64,000 bases of DNA, from NCBI GenBank assembly GCA_005408345.1, contig SEMN01000020.1, positions 620,001 through 684,000 of the forward strand, written 5' to 3'. The DNA is from Macquaria australasica (lineage: Eukaryota > Chordata > Actinopteri > Centrarchiformes > Percichthyidae). Shown here piece after piece: positions 11,469-22,055 of this stretch. Every line of letters starts with the position of its first letter. Within the stretch, counting starts at the first letter, position 1. The translations under genes were made by a program, and so were the position numbers. The notes beneath the pieces were generated by a model that was not told where the DNA came from, searched no databases, and saw only the letters and a program-made list of their open reading frames with translations.

Positions 11469-11615
11469 AGATCCCCAAAGGTGAAATTCATTGTGAGAAA
11501 TCACTGGTACGAACATTAGCTACTCACTGCCAATGAGTCTAGTTTGTCATCTGAAGATCATACTTGATCACACTGATTACACTTGCATTTATAATATGTA
11601 TAATACAAGACTTTT
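11469..11615 (+). repeat. Dispersed repeat, copy 2 (pair with 9442-9580)
   Basis: Colinear with 9442-9580 in direct orientation (see that entry). Here it is not preceded by a hAT-like fragment, so the two repeats at 9300-9580 are independent units. Confidence 0.55.
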
Positions 11616-12970
11616 TCAGGAAGAAGTTGGCCATAAGAGCTTGAAGAATTTGTTCGTATAAAGGCTTTTTGCTTGGAGTTTGAATTGCAGTCTTTCTGCC
11701 TCAAATGCCATCAAAAGTTCCTTAATAGTATAGCATAGTAAAATAGAAAGTCATGCAAAGGTCAGAAGCGGCTTGAATTTAAGGATGGGGACATCATTAT
11801 ACAGTTTGAAATACAGTCTGGCAAGCTGTTAAAATTAAGAAAGGTGTTTCTGCAAGCTAGTGTCTCACAGCCAAACCTAAATCTTCTCAACGCCACAGTG
11901 GTCTAAAAAATTCACTCAGAAAAGTCAGTTAGGACAGAAATGCAATGGATTTTCATCCAATAACAAGATTTAATTTCATAAAATCTAAAAACAAATTAGC
12001 TAGTTTGACCATAAACATATCTCGGGGGTTAAATTATCCACACCTGTATAAAAAAATTTTTTTTTTATTGATTTGTGCAAGAATTTAAAGTACTAGTATT
12101 TCTTTGCATAGCTCTTTGCGAGGGTTAGTGTTAAGGGATTAAGATGTGCATGATGTAGTGGATTGTGAATTTTAGGGGCATTAAATGGCCTTGGTGCTGA
12201 AAGTCTTGGTGCCATAGTTCATCCTTTTTAAAATGCAAATTGGATGGGTACTTTTCTTTTTAAAGATTAATGAGGGTTTAATTCTAACCACAGGGCAAGG
12301 TAACAGAAAGGAAAGAGTATTTCTTCAGTAAATCTAGCAATGAAAATACTACATACTGTTGAATGAATTACATGGAAAAGCTCAGTCAGTGCCATCATAA
12401 AATAAGCGTATGGAATATGATGTACCTGATGCCATGATGCCATGCCAAGGCTCCAGAGATCTGACAAGGAAACCCATCCACACATACTTATTTTCTCATT
12501 AACAACTGTTGCATTAACAAACTCAATTCGCACCTTCTCTGAACTCCCCAGCACAATCTGCTGTTACCAAGGTAACTGTGGGAGTCATCAGAGTGTAATG
12601 CACCATCAAAGGAGTCTGAACCAAACAGTGTGCTGCAAGTCCTTGAAGTCGATCACACGACTGACTCAGAGTTTTAGGCTTGTAGTGACAAAAGCTGCAC
12701 ATGTGAAAAGTTGAGAAGGAGTGAATTTGTCCTTTTTAAAAAAAAATGAGGGTGAATTTCACTTGAACAAGATTGCCCGCGGCTGCAGAAAGGCTATACA
12801 GCTGATGTGATGAAGGCCGGGAACATCAGTGATGCATTCCCCCGAGGGAAATGAGGCACTGAAATGTATGGAGATAATTATTTCCTCCAATCTTCCGGCC
12901 TGCCCCCTGCCCTGGTCCTCTGTGTCCCATCTGTGACTGACCTCTGCTGCTCCCCAGAGACTCATGTCTG

Positions 12971-12972
<2 letters not shown>
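11616..12972. other. Unique sequence, no gene supported
   Basis: An A-run followed directly by a T-run lies at about 12051-12067. The stretch 12770-12960 is GC-richer and free of recognised repeats, and is a possible but unproven conserved element. The short open frames here lack splice context. Confidence 0.4.

Positions 12973-13030
<58 letters not shown>
12973..13030 (+). repeat. (TG)29 microsatellite
   Basis: Uninterrupted TG dinucleotides, followed by GAGA and GTGA runs to about 13048. Confidence 0.97.
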
Positions 13031-13036
<6 letters not shown>

Positions 13037-13675
13037 TGAGTGAGTGAGGATGTGTCTCAATATTCTTGGTCAGTAATTAATCATTACTGATTAGTGGAAG
13101 ATGTATAAAGCAAAATAGAAAGTGAATTAAATTTGCATGCAAATTTTTATATGTCATGATGTTACTAAAAATAATGAAATGTTAATTTAACTTGTCAGTT
13201 AATAATTATATTATAATTTATTATAATTATATCGTATTATTTATGAAAGTTACATTACTAAATATATAAACTCATCAGTAAAATTACATTTTAAAAGGCT
13301 TTTATAGTAAATTGAGCTTTTTATTATTTAATTCAATGTGTTTTTCTATTGTTTTTTCAAGTTATTGAAAGCTGCTGTGAACATTTTCTATAACTTTTTT
13401 TTATTTAGTCACCACAAGGATCCATGTAGTATTCTACACTTCAGAAAACAAAGTTTCTCAAACCCTCCTCGCAGAGGTTAAAATATTCTGCTAGTTTAGT
13501 AGTTCAGGGTGTATTTGATGGTGGTACTGTAAGCTAAGACTGACCCATGGCTAACTTACTTAATCCACTGCTGTGCAGGAGGGTTTGGATGGCACACAGT
13601 TAGGCTGGCCTCCATCTCGTCTGCCATAACCAGCTAAAGTTAAGGCAGGTGTCCCAATATACTAAATCTAAGTAC
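13031..13675. other. Very AT-rich spacer
   Basis: Bases 13100-13340 are dominated by TTATAATT-like sequence. No gene or classified repeat is seen. Confidence 0.45.
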
Positions 13676-14088
13676 TGTGATGATCCTAAGGACTCTGGTG
13701 TGGACTTTTTGTTTTTTTTTTGGTCTTGTTGTTTCCTGTTTTATTTTGAAATTACTGTTCTTGTTTCCTTGTGTGCTTCTTATTTCCTGTCTTTGTTTTC
13801 CCTCCAGTTTTGATTGTTTTCACCTGTCTCTTGTTACTCACCTGTGTCTGTTTCCCTCGTTGTCTCCTCCCCTATATATACCGGTCCTCTCCCTTTGTTC
13901 TCTGTTGCGTCATTGTGGCTGATGTTTGTTGGTGATCTCTTCTTGTTGTGTTCCTGGTGTTTCCCTGTGTATCAGTTCCAGAATTTTGTAAGTTTATTTT
14001 GTAGAGAATAAATCTTTGAATTGCTTCAGTCTCCTCGCCTGTCTGCATTTGGATCCTCTCCCTGCTGCCTTGATAGCTCACTGTGACA
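13676..14088 (+). mobile_element. Solo LTR of a retrotransposon
   Basis: This 413-bp unit begins TGTGATGATCC and ends CTGTGACA, so it has TG...CA boundaries. It is homologous along its length to the LTR at 57119-57535. It contains a TATATATA box near 13873 and an AATAAA signal near 14009, in the order expected for U3-R-U5. The flanks are agtac (13671-13675) and aggac (14089-14093), a 4-of-5 match to a 5-bp target duplication. No internal sequence adjoins it, which fits LTR-LTR recombination. A Ty3/gypsy (sushi-like) origin is inferred from the second copy. Confidence 0.8.
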
Positions 14089-14099
14089 AGGACTAGTGA

Positions 14100-14345
14100 A
14101 GTTGCCAGCACTTATCAATACATTATATAAACAATAGGTCAGCTGGTGCATTCTGGTGCCCCACACACACACACACATTGCACAGTGCAGCTTTCAGCTC
14201 TATGTTTTGTTTTGCGGCTTGTAACTTAATGGTTTTGGTTCATTCTCACAACTCTCATGAACCCTGTTTCCAGCCACAGCAGGCAGCTGCTTTCATCAAA
14301 ACAGCTATGATAAACCTACTGTACACTACCTTCCCAGCAAAGTAT
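14100..14345 (+). repeat. Interspersed repeat fragment related to 43776-44290
   Basis: Shared blocks with the longer copy are 'gtttccagcc(a/g)', 'gcaggcagctg', 'tttcat(c/t)' and 'gtacactacct'. A short (AC)n run at 14161-14177 lies within it. Non-coding. Confidence 0.45.
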
Positions 14346-15082
14346 AAAATATTAAATGGCTTTTTTATGTTCTACCAATCCATATCATAACTTCGTTAAA
14401 GAATAACTTCAGTCAGTAATAATCACAAGTCTTCACTATGTTTAGGTTTGCTCACAATATTGCTCATTCCAACATGATGAATCACTATCCAGTCAATGCC
14501 AGTAGCTCCCAGACTGGTTAAAACCACAGCAAACGTCAAAACCAGTCTAAGCAAGTGGTGAAGTCTTGAAGGGTGACTGGCATAAGGGTGGGGGGATGAT
14601 GATATGCTTCCTAAGACATGGCAGCGCTGTGAATATTTCCACTGGCGCGGGGTTGAAGGGTCATCCATCTTTCTGTGGAGACAGGAAGACAAATAGGCTG
14701 ACACTCTCCTGTGAGTGGCTGTCATACATCTCTCTCATCATTATTGAGCTGCCGGGGCCCGGCACCCCATCAGCCCGTGTCACACTGCCAGCATTTTCAC
14801 TCAACTGTGGTGCGCAGGATCAGACACAACGACAACAGATGAGAGCCTCTTCACAATGTGTTTGGAATCCTAACAAGAAGTTTGTCTCCCAGGTTTGGAC
14901 TTTAGTCAGCAGCACAAAAAAAAGTTTGTTTTTACACGTGTAGCGTTTGTCAGTAAAAATCGCCTTTGGGGTAGCGAGAAGAGGCCTTGTTTTAAAAGAA
15001 ATGTCACAATTTTTGCCACTTATCAGCTGATCAGATAAACGTTGCCAAAGAATTGCAAAGCATCTATTTTAGTGCTAAAAAT
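14346..15082. other. Unique sequence, no gene supported
   Basis: Bases 14690-14870 are GC-richer and unrepeated ('gagctgccggggcccggc' near 14744). I see no splice-flanked frame. Confidence 0.4.
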
Positions 15083-15374
15083 CATGAGGCAATTAATCAA
15101 TTATTCAATCAACAAAAAAAAACAAAAAAAAGCAATCATTTTGAGAATCTATTCATTGTTTAAGTGATTTATAATGTGATAGTGCGAAACATTTACTGCT
15201 TCTTTGATTATCTTTGCGTTTTGGACTGTTGGTTGGACAAAACAAGCAATATGAATATATTAACTTGGGCTCTGGGAATTTTTCATTATTTTCAGATGTT
15301 TTTTAGACCAAATGTTTAGTAGATTAATCCACTGATTAAGAAACTATTGGCAGGTTCATTTCAATATTAATTGT
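15083..15374 (-). mobile_element. hAT-like element, minus strand, copy 1 of 3 in a row
   Basis: Family blocks are present in reverse: 'ttggactgttggttggacaa', 'ttgggctctgggaattttt' and 'agattaatccactgatta'. An A-rich tract at 15112-15138 interrupts the left part. Termini are decayed. Confidence 0.65.
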
Positions 15375-15399
15375 ATGCCTTTTTATGTCTTCTGTAAAG

Positions 15400-15607
15400 C
15401 ATTTTTATTGCCTTGTTGGTCTATAAAAATATACTTGCTTTTGCCTTTTAGATTTAGACTATTGGTTGGGCAAGACCAGACATTTGAAGACTTCACATTG
15501 GGCTCACTATTTTCTGACTTTTAATACATCAAACAATGAAACTATAAATGGAGAAAATAATGGTAAGATTAATGGACAATGAAAATAACTGTTAGTTTCA
15601 GCTTTTA
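15400..15607 (-). mobile_element. hAT-like element, minus strand, copy 2 of 3
   Basis: It contains 'gactattggttgggcaagac', 'gacttcacattgggctc' and the end block 'caatgaaaataactgttag'. It directly follows copy 1 and precedes copy 3 in the same orientation. Confidence 0.65.
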
Positions 15608-15611
15608 CATG

Positions 15612-15755
15612 GCTGTCAATGTTTTGGACTTTTGCCAAAATGAGCAATTTGAAGACATCATCTTGAGCTTTGGGAACTTGTGAGGGGCATTTTTTTTTAC
15701 GTTGATCAAACGATTCATTTTATTCAGTAATGAAAACAAGGTTTAGTTGAAACCC
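15612..15755 (-). mobile_element. hAT-like element, minus strand, copy 3 of 3 (short)
   Basis: It contains 'gaagacatcatcttgagctt', 'gttgatcaaacgattcattt' and an end block 'agtaatgaaaacaaggttta'. It is the shortest and most decayed of the three. Confidence 0.55.
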
Positions 15756-17292
15756 TCCTTTTTTTTTTTATAGTCGTCTTGGTAATTGTTGTTCAGAGTG
15801 TGTATAAAAAAACCTCAGGACTTCTTTGATACTCCCCCAAAACCCTGACCCTGGAGGAAATGGCAGGCAGAACGTGGCTAAGAATAGAACGAAGCTGTGA
15901 GGGTCGATCTAAGCAATAGGCCCATCAGTGGGCATATCCTGCCGTCCTGATCTGTTTTGTTTCTGGTTGGCTGCTCGGTGTAATCACCAGGTGCAAAGAA
16001 AACTCATTATCCCGGGTCCTGGTCTCGGCATACCGGACTGAATAGCAACTATGTTTGGCTAGTGTATTAAAACTTTGACCCCGGCATTAATTGGGCATGA
16101 CTTGTTGGGCACCTGCACTGGGAGAGGGCGAGGGGTTTTCACTGCGAGGGTTCCTCTGCCCCTTGGCAGCTGGTGGGCAGCGTGGACGGAGTACCAGGGG
16201 ACTGAGGGGTGAGGGTTCATGAATGCAGTGCATGGGTCAGAGGAGATTGTATCTTCTCTTCCACACTTTGGTCACCCAATATGTGCAACCAGAGTATGAG
16301 CCTCCTGTATTGGAGCACTAATACTGATATAGGTATCATTTATTGCTATAAATGAAATGCCTATTTATTCTTCAATAAGACTGACTCGACTGTGAAAGGC
16401 CAATAAAATTCATTAAGACAAAGAAGGCAATAACAATGCTTAGCTATTAAGCAGGAACCTTTGGAGGGAAGAGCCAAATACTGAAATTACTGTACTGTGG
16501 GCTCCATGTGGATGCGTGTGTGTGTTTCTGTGTGTAAGCTTTTATGTATTTGTGTGTGTGTGTGTGTGTGTGCGTCTACAGCAAAGCCTAAGGAGCAGAC
16601 ACGGTCACCCCTTGAGATTAGAGTGCAATAAAGGAGGATGAACACATCCGGAAAGCTCCAGAATGCGCTCCAGACACCGCCTTACTGGAAATCAATCCGC
16701 TCGGTCAGGCCCCCTGCGTACTGGGTTTAAGTGGGAGTGATGGCAGGAGAGAAGGAGCCAAGTAGAGAAATGGAGAGAGTTAGAGAGAAAGGGAGGGGTG
16801 GGATTGACGAGGTGGATGGACGGGTAGCCAAAATTAGTAGAAAGACTGAGTGAGAGGGTTGATTGAAAGCATTATGGTTAGCTGGATTAACGGGTTACCT
16901 CTCAGCACTCAGGTCTGAGTAGAGGTCAGTGTGAGCCAAAGGGACAAGAGGGCACGAAGGCTGCAGCTCGGTCTTGTTTGTTTTTTAGCACTCATCGGCT
17001 GATGCTGAGATTCATTGAGCGGCCAGGCTCAAAACGCCAATATCTCTGCTAGAATAGCGCACGCACACAGAGGTGAGTCCACTCTCTCGACTGGAGCCAA
17101 ACAAAAAGCAAGACGGAAGAAAAAAGGATTTTATGTAATCTTCCTGTGAAACTTTCTTCCGCTCTCTTGTTCAAGTGTTTGCTGTGGCGGGGTTAAGAGA
17201 GCCAAAGGTCAACAATCATATCTGTAGTGCTGCAGTGTAACCCGGCAAGCACATTGCAGGTTGAGTAGAGTAGTTTGCTCTTGCCTCGCATC
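15756..17292. other. Long unique stretch, candidate non-coding conserved DNA
   Basis: This is one of the longer intervals without recognised repeats, apart from a (TG)11 run at 16551-16572 and purine-rich DNA at 16740-16860. Bases 15890-16140 and 16900-17080 are GC-richer than average and unlike any repeat I know. No open frame or splice pattern supports an exon. Conservation cannot be judged from one sequence. Confidence 0.3.
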
Positions 17293-17312
17293 AGAACAAT
17301 GATCATTGTTCT
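17293..17312. promoter_or_regulatory. Perfect 20-bp palindrome with paired SOX motifs
   Basis: AGAACAATGATCATTGTTCT equals its own reverse complement. It carries AACAAT and ATTGTT separated by the four bases GATC. Inverted SOX sites a few bases apart are known dimer sites for SoxE proteins (SOX8/9/10). Function is inferred. The surrounding 500 bases are unique sequence. Confidence 0.35.
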
Positions 17313-18255
17313 TTGTCGTGAATGTGTCAGAGGTGTCAAACGTGTGAATTACACGCTGATCGTGGCTACGTGGCTAAGTTCCCACACCAAACACAAAGTA
17401 ATAAAACACTAAGAAGGTGTGGGTGCTCATCCAAAAAGGAGAAATCTGCTGTGGAGGTGTCAAACACACACATACTGTACTAATACACAATAGAGTGTAC
17501 AGTGTCTTCTCATTTCTTAGCCTTTATTGATGTGCTTTAATCACCAAGAGGAAATAAGTGACAGATTTGTCTTGGTGACATTGGTGTACAGACATATTGA
17601 TGACTTGAAGAGTTTCACACTGCATACTGATAGTCTAAACATTGTACAAGGACAACGGCAGAGGACTAATGTTTGGACAGCCGACACATCATCCTGCACA
17701 CTAGGGCTGAATCTAATGATTATTTTCAGTATCAATTAATTGACCATTAATACCATTAATCAGTTAATTGTTCAAAAGATAATGTTGGTGTTTTTCTATA
17801 TTTTTCTTCATGTCAACAAATCCCATGAAAGGACCAAAACCAAAAAGTCTGTCTCTCACCATCTGTGGCACTCAGCCTTAATCCCCTAGGTTCCTTTACT
17901 GAAGATGTACATGTTTAAAATTGAGTCACAAAATATATATATACTTTCATTTTTAAAGTCCCTGTCCTAAAGTCCTTTTATTTCCCTGTAGTTGGGCACT
18001 GTAGTTTTTAGCAGATGTCACTTAAACGGGAGTAAATTGTGTATTTGTTTATTTTTCAGCTGCGGATTAATACACATTTTGTGCTTTAGTGAGTATTTCC
18101 AGCTCAAAATAAATGACAGTGTGTGTGTGTGTGTTCATTGTAATGAAGAAACCTGTCACTCAGTGCACTCAGGGCTCATTTATGTGTGCTTTTTAAAAAT
18201 AATTTTTGAGCAATGAATGCCTGTGTTGCTTTGGCTACACAGGTAATACTTGTTA
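17313..18255. other. Unique sequence with a diverged hAT-like end
   Basis: Bases 17703-17800 begin 'tagggctgaatctaatgatt' and include AATTAATTGACC-like sequence, a heavily diverged relative of the hAT-like family. The rest holds short GT runs (18119-18133) and no gene. Confidence 0.35.
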
Positions 18256-18580
18256 GTGGAATCAATTCATTGTTGGTCTTTTTATGAGATTTGTTGACAA
18301 GAAAAACCTAAAATATCGAATATAGAATATCAAGTGTCAAAAAACTGTGAAAAATTGGCCATTAAAAGTTCCCAGAGCCCAATGACCCCCAAGTGATCAA
18401 ACTTCAAATGTCTTGTTTTGTCAGACCAACAAGCAGATAAAATAATAAATCAGAGAAAAGCAATAAATCCTCACATTTAAGAAGCTGGAACCAGTAAATG
18501 TTAAGTATTTTTTGCTTGATGACTAAAATGATTAGCTGATTGCCTGTCCATCGATTAATCAACTAACCATTTCAGCTGCA
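18256..18580 (+). mobile_element. hAT-like non-autonomous element, near full length
   Basis: The family blocks appear in order: 'aaaactgtgaaaaattggcc', 'cttcaaatgtcttgttttgt', 'cctcacatttaagaagctgg', 'atcgattaatcaactaacca' and the end 'tttcagctgca'. The left terminus is eroded. It is followed within 25 bases by a CA/TA microsatellite. Confidence 0.7.
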
Positions 18581-18602
18581 TAAATACATTTAGTTTATCA
18601 TT

Positions 18603-18612
18603 ACACACACAC

Positions 18613-18645
<33 letters not shown>

Positions 18646-18650
18646 TATAC
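18603..18650. repeat. (CA)n-(TA)n compound microsatellite
   Basis: CA units at 18603-18612 change to TA units with one TG interruption near 18626. Confidence 0.95.
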
Positions 18651-19082
18651 ATTCCATATTCCATACACACAGACAAAATTATTTGCGCAATGCAATTTGA
18701 CCAATAATGTTTTCTTTTTCAAAACAGCTCCCTTTTTAGCAACTCTGTGTCTCCTGCAAATTCTGTGAGCTTCAGCCAAGCATAAAGGATTGTGGTATTT
18801 GTTGTTTTTTAATTAAATTCCATGAGGCTGCTTCCCTACAATTTTATGGTCCCTAATGGATGATGAAATGTCAGTCTTGGCATTATGACAAATAACAGTA
18901 ATCGGATCAATTGCCATACAAGAGCATTTCCAGCTATGATGACTACTCGCCTTTCATGCCATTTTGAAGTCTATTGCCATTTCAGGGCCCTCCAGAGTAT
19001 ACACCTATATTAACTAAATGGCGAGAGCGGCACGCTAATATTTTGAGTGTCAAGTATGTTATTGTTTTGTGGTAGTCAGTAA

Positions 19083-19115
<33 letters not shown>

Positions 19116-19119
19116 TATG
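19083..19119. repeat. (AT)n microsatellite
   Basis: AT dinucleotides with one TG interruption near 19097. Confidence 0.95.
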
Positions 19120-19470
19120 AGGTGGAGATCTTGATACTGACAAATAAAATACTAGAAGAAAATCAAGCAGGTGTGGGGTAGAGATAAAGAAACGAAGGGA
19201 AGAAGAAGCGAGTTAGCAAGTGTGTGTTTAGAAATAAAGTGATCAAAGATTCTCACATGCACCATACTGGGGTTTATTCATAAGCCAAGCTGTTGCTTGT
19301 CATTTGGCCAGGGCCACTTAGAGCTCCCGGGAAAGAAATGATCCATGTCTCCATCTGAATAGAAAACCACATGTTGTCAAGTCAATACTTGGCTATTGAA
19401 ATCGCAGACAAAGACTTCCCTGTAAGGCAAGAAAGCTTGACCTTCAACAAATCACAACTCTTTCAGTGTG

Positions 19471-19501
19471 CTGTCTGTCTGTCTGTCTGTCTGTCTGTCT
19501 G
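19471..19501 (+). repeat. (CTGT)n microsatellite
   Basis: About 7.5 uninterrupted CTGT units. Confidence 0.95.
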
Positions 19502-20879
19502 CTCTCACGTCTGTCGGCCTGAAAGCACAGGAAAATATATTTTAGACACAACCAAGGTCTTGGCTGTAGATTCAAGTTAAGTATCCAAAAGTATTTCTGC
19601 GGTGATACACATTTCACTTAGTCATGACCACCTGATGCACACGTTTTACAATCTTACTACACTTCTACTCACTTATTACCCCTTTTACAGGAGGAAGTAG
19701 AAAAAACAACAGGTACTGCATTATATAAAAAAGGTGTTATATTTTATTCTATTAGCTACTGTTGCTCATGCACAGATTTGTAGTGTGCAGCAAGAGGGCA
19801 GCAGATGAGCGCTCGCTCCATCCTCCAGGCAAGAAAGATTAAAGAGCACACTATCTATTGGAAAACAATGTAGTAATCCCAACATTTACCTTCACCATGC
19901 TGTGTTTTCCTCCAAACACCCAAGTGACCGCGGTTCATCCCTATGCACTGATCCCTTAAGCACATCGCCTCTCTGCCCACAGCTGGTTTAATCACATATT
20001 CTAGGTATTTCTAAAGAAACACCAGAAGACAATGACCTCTGTGGCCAGTGGCTTGTATTGTATCTGCTGCTTCTTATTTCATGTCCCCCTCGGCCTGAGT
20101 TCAGCCAGCTCGGCCGATGAGATGATTTGCTAGAGGCGAGAGCTTGGGGAAGAGCCTGGGGCATGGCTGAGACATCAAACACCAAAGAAACTGATGGACA
20201 GAGAAGCACGAGAGCCTGTCATCAATCATTACCCCACCAGGACACACTGCTGGAATCCAGGCTATCAGAGATTTGTTGTCATGACTACTGATTACTATTG
20301 CATGAAGTGGTCAGATGATGAATACATCTGTAATGTTTTGCAAATTTTAATTTTTTTTATTAAAATTTGTTCTCAGCAGCAGCGGTGCCCACGTCAAATG
20401 CAAACTTATTAAGCACTAACAGGGACAGAATTTAAACAATAGCTTAAAACATTCAAAGATGAACTTGAGAACAGGACAAATAAGAGTGCGATTGTGGTTT
20501 TGTGTCTCGATGAGGCTGAGGCTGGCTAAGGAAAACCACCGCGTCCCGACGCCCTGCCATGGCCTCTTGACAGTCCACCCCCGTGTAGCTAGGTAGCCAC
20601 AAATGAGCTCATTTAAAACAAGACTGTTCCTGAGGAAAGGCTATAAGTCAGACAGCCAACTCTGACAGGTGTCAGAGTGCCCAGTCGCATCCTCAGCGAG
20701 GGCACAGTACTGCACACCTTTCAACTTCAAGTGCAATAAGGTACATTTTCACAGAGGGGTGTGTTTTTAGTGCAGGAAAGGGAAGCTTTTATTAGTGAAA
20801 TATTGGCACTACTCTTGAAATGTGGCACTGTTAATTAGGTATAATGCACAAAATAAAGTCACAAGCAAAAATCATATTT

Positions 20880-21010
20880 CACATTGGAAAAGAACATTTG
20901 TTGTAATAACAGATGGCTCTCTTCATTCATATTTTTATGGGTAAAATTTCATTTTGTGAACATGTCTTGTCCTTTACGGAAAGATCAGTTTTTTTTGTAG
21001 AGATATTCCC
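20880..21010 (+). repeat. Local duplicate, uninterrupted copy
   Basis: This segment aligns with 21430-21474 joined to 21957-22055. Shared blocks are 'taacagatggct', 'atgggtaaaatt', 'ttgtccttta', 'gaagatc' and 'agagata'. It is the contiguous form; the partner is split by the element at 21475-21955. Confidence 0.6.
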
Positions 21011-21429
21011 AAAACAACCGTGTAGAATGCCGAACAAATAAATTAAAATTACACACAAAAACACAAAAATACCCACAGTATCAAACATGCTAATATGCTT
21101 GTGGAGGGTACATTGATGCTTTGTGGGGACAACTGTGGCATTTTCCATTGGTTAAAGTGATTTCGGGCTTTTGGATTTGAAAACCATGTCCCATAGTTTG
21201 TTTACTTGGCTCAAAAATGGACACAATAATGAATGAATGAGCTGGAAACAAGAAACCAAACTCTTTTTAACAGTGAGAAGCAGGACTTGTTGGACCTGTC
21301 GACAAGACTTTGATATTTGATTTGATTGACCCTTGGACTTCATCTGCTTACTCAATAGTGTTAATTAAACACTGTATCGGTCCCTTTAGGTTTGTAAATA
21401 TGTAAATTGATAGATTTTTGTTTTGTTGA

Positions 21430-22055
21430 ATTGATATGAAAATGACTTTTGTTGTCATAACAGATGGCTTTTACAGAGCCCGGGAGGCGTCATGGAGGAA
21501 AAGAACACGATGCACACGATTTATAATTTCTGCTCTCAAATGAGTAATTCATGTTGTTTTGCGACCATCCTTCGCACTCTCACACTGGATCACTTGGATT
21601 TAATATGGTTTAACTTTGATATTGGATTGGGATATGTGGATATACTTGGGTTTTGTGTTATCTCTCAGATCCCTTAAACATATTTTATAAGATAACTGTT
21701 TCACCATAAAAAAAATGGCATTCAGTTCATAACGACTCAGCTTCAGGGTTCTGGAGCACTTCATCAATATATTCTTCGTCATCTTCTTTAAACCTCCTGC
21801 TGAATGCGCTGTACCAAAGGCGTTTGCTTTCCTCTAAAAGAGGAGAGGAGGCAAAAACCTATCATATGATACTAGATCGAGTTATTTCGAGCACAAATTA
21901 TTAAATTGTTTTAACAAATTAGATTATTTTTTCTCCACGGCACCTCCCGGGCTCCATACTCTTTGCTAATATGTCTATGGGTAAAATTCCACTTTGTGAC
22001 ACTGTAACATGAGTTGTCCTTTATCTGAAGATCTTTTTTGAAGAGATACATTGCA
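21430..22055 (+). repeat. Local duplicate, copy interrupted by an inserted element
   Basis: The left piece (21430-21474) and right piece (21957-22055) together match 20880-21010. The 481 bases between them carry their own inverted ends and are absent from the other copy. Confidence 0.6.
21475..21955. mobile_element. 481-bp terminal-inverted-repeat element (AGAGCCCGGGAGG ends)
   Basis: The left end AGAGCCCGGGAGGCGTCATG and the reversed right end GGAGCCCGGGAGGTGCCGTG match at about 16 of 20 positions, and the similarity continues a few bases further. TAC occurs directly on the left (21472-21474) and one base beyond the right end (21957-21959), a possible 3-bp duplication as in PIF/Harbinger elements, but the exact ends are uncertain. 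No coding frame is present, so it is a MITE-type element. Confidence 0.7.

Larger units (their letters stand above)
18651..20879. other. Unique sequence, with two microsatellites listed separately
   Basis: Bases 18800-19010 are complex, unrepeated sequence with neutral base composition and could be a conserved element. Bases 20480-20640 are likewise GC-richer and unique. No exon is supported. Confidence 0.3.
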
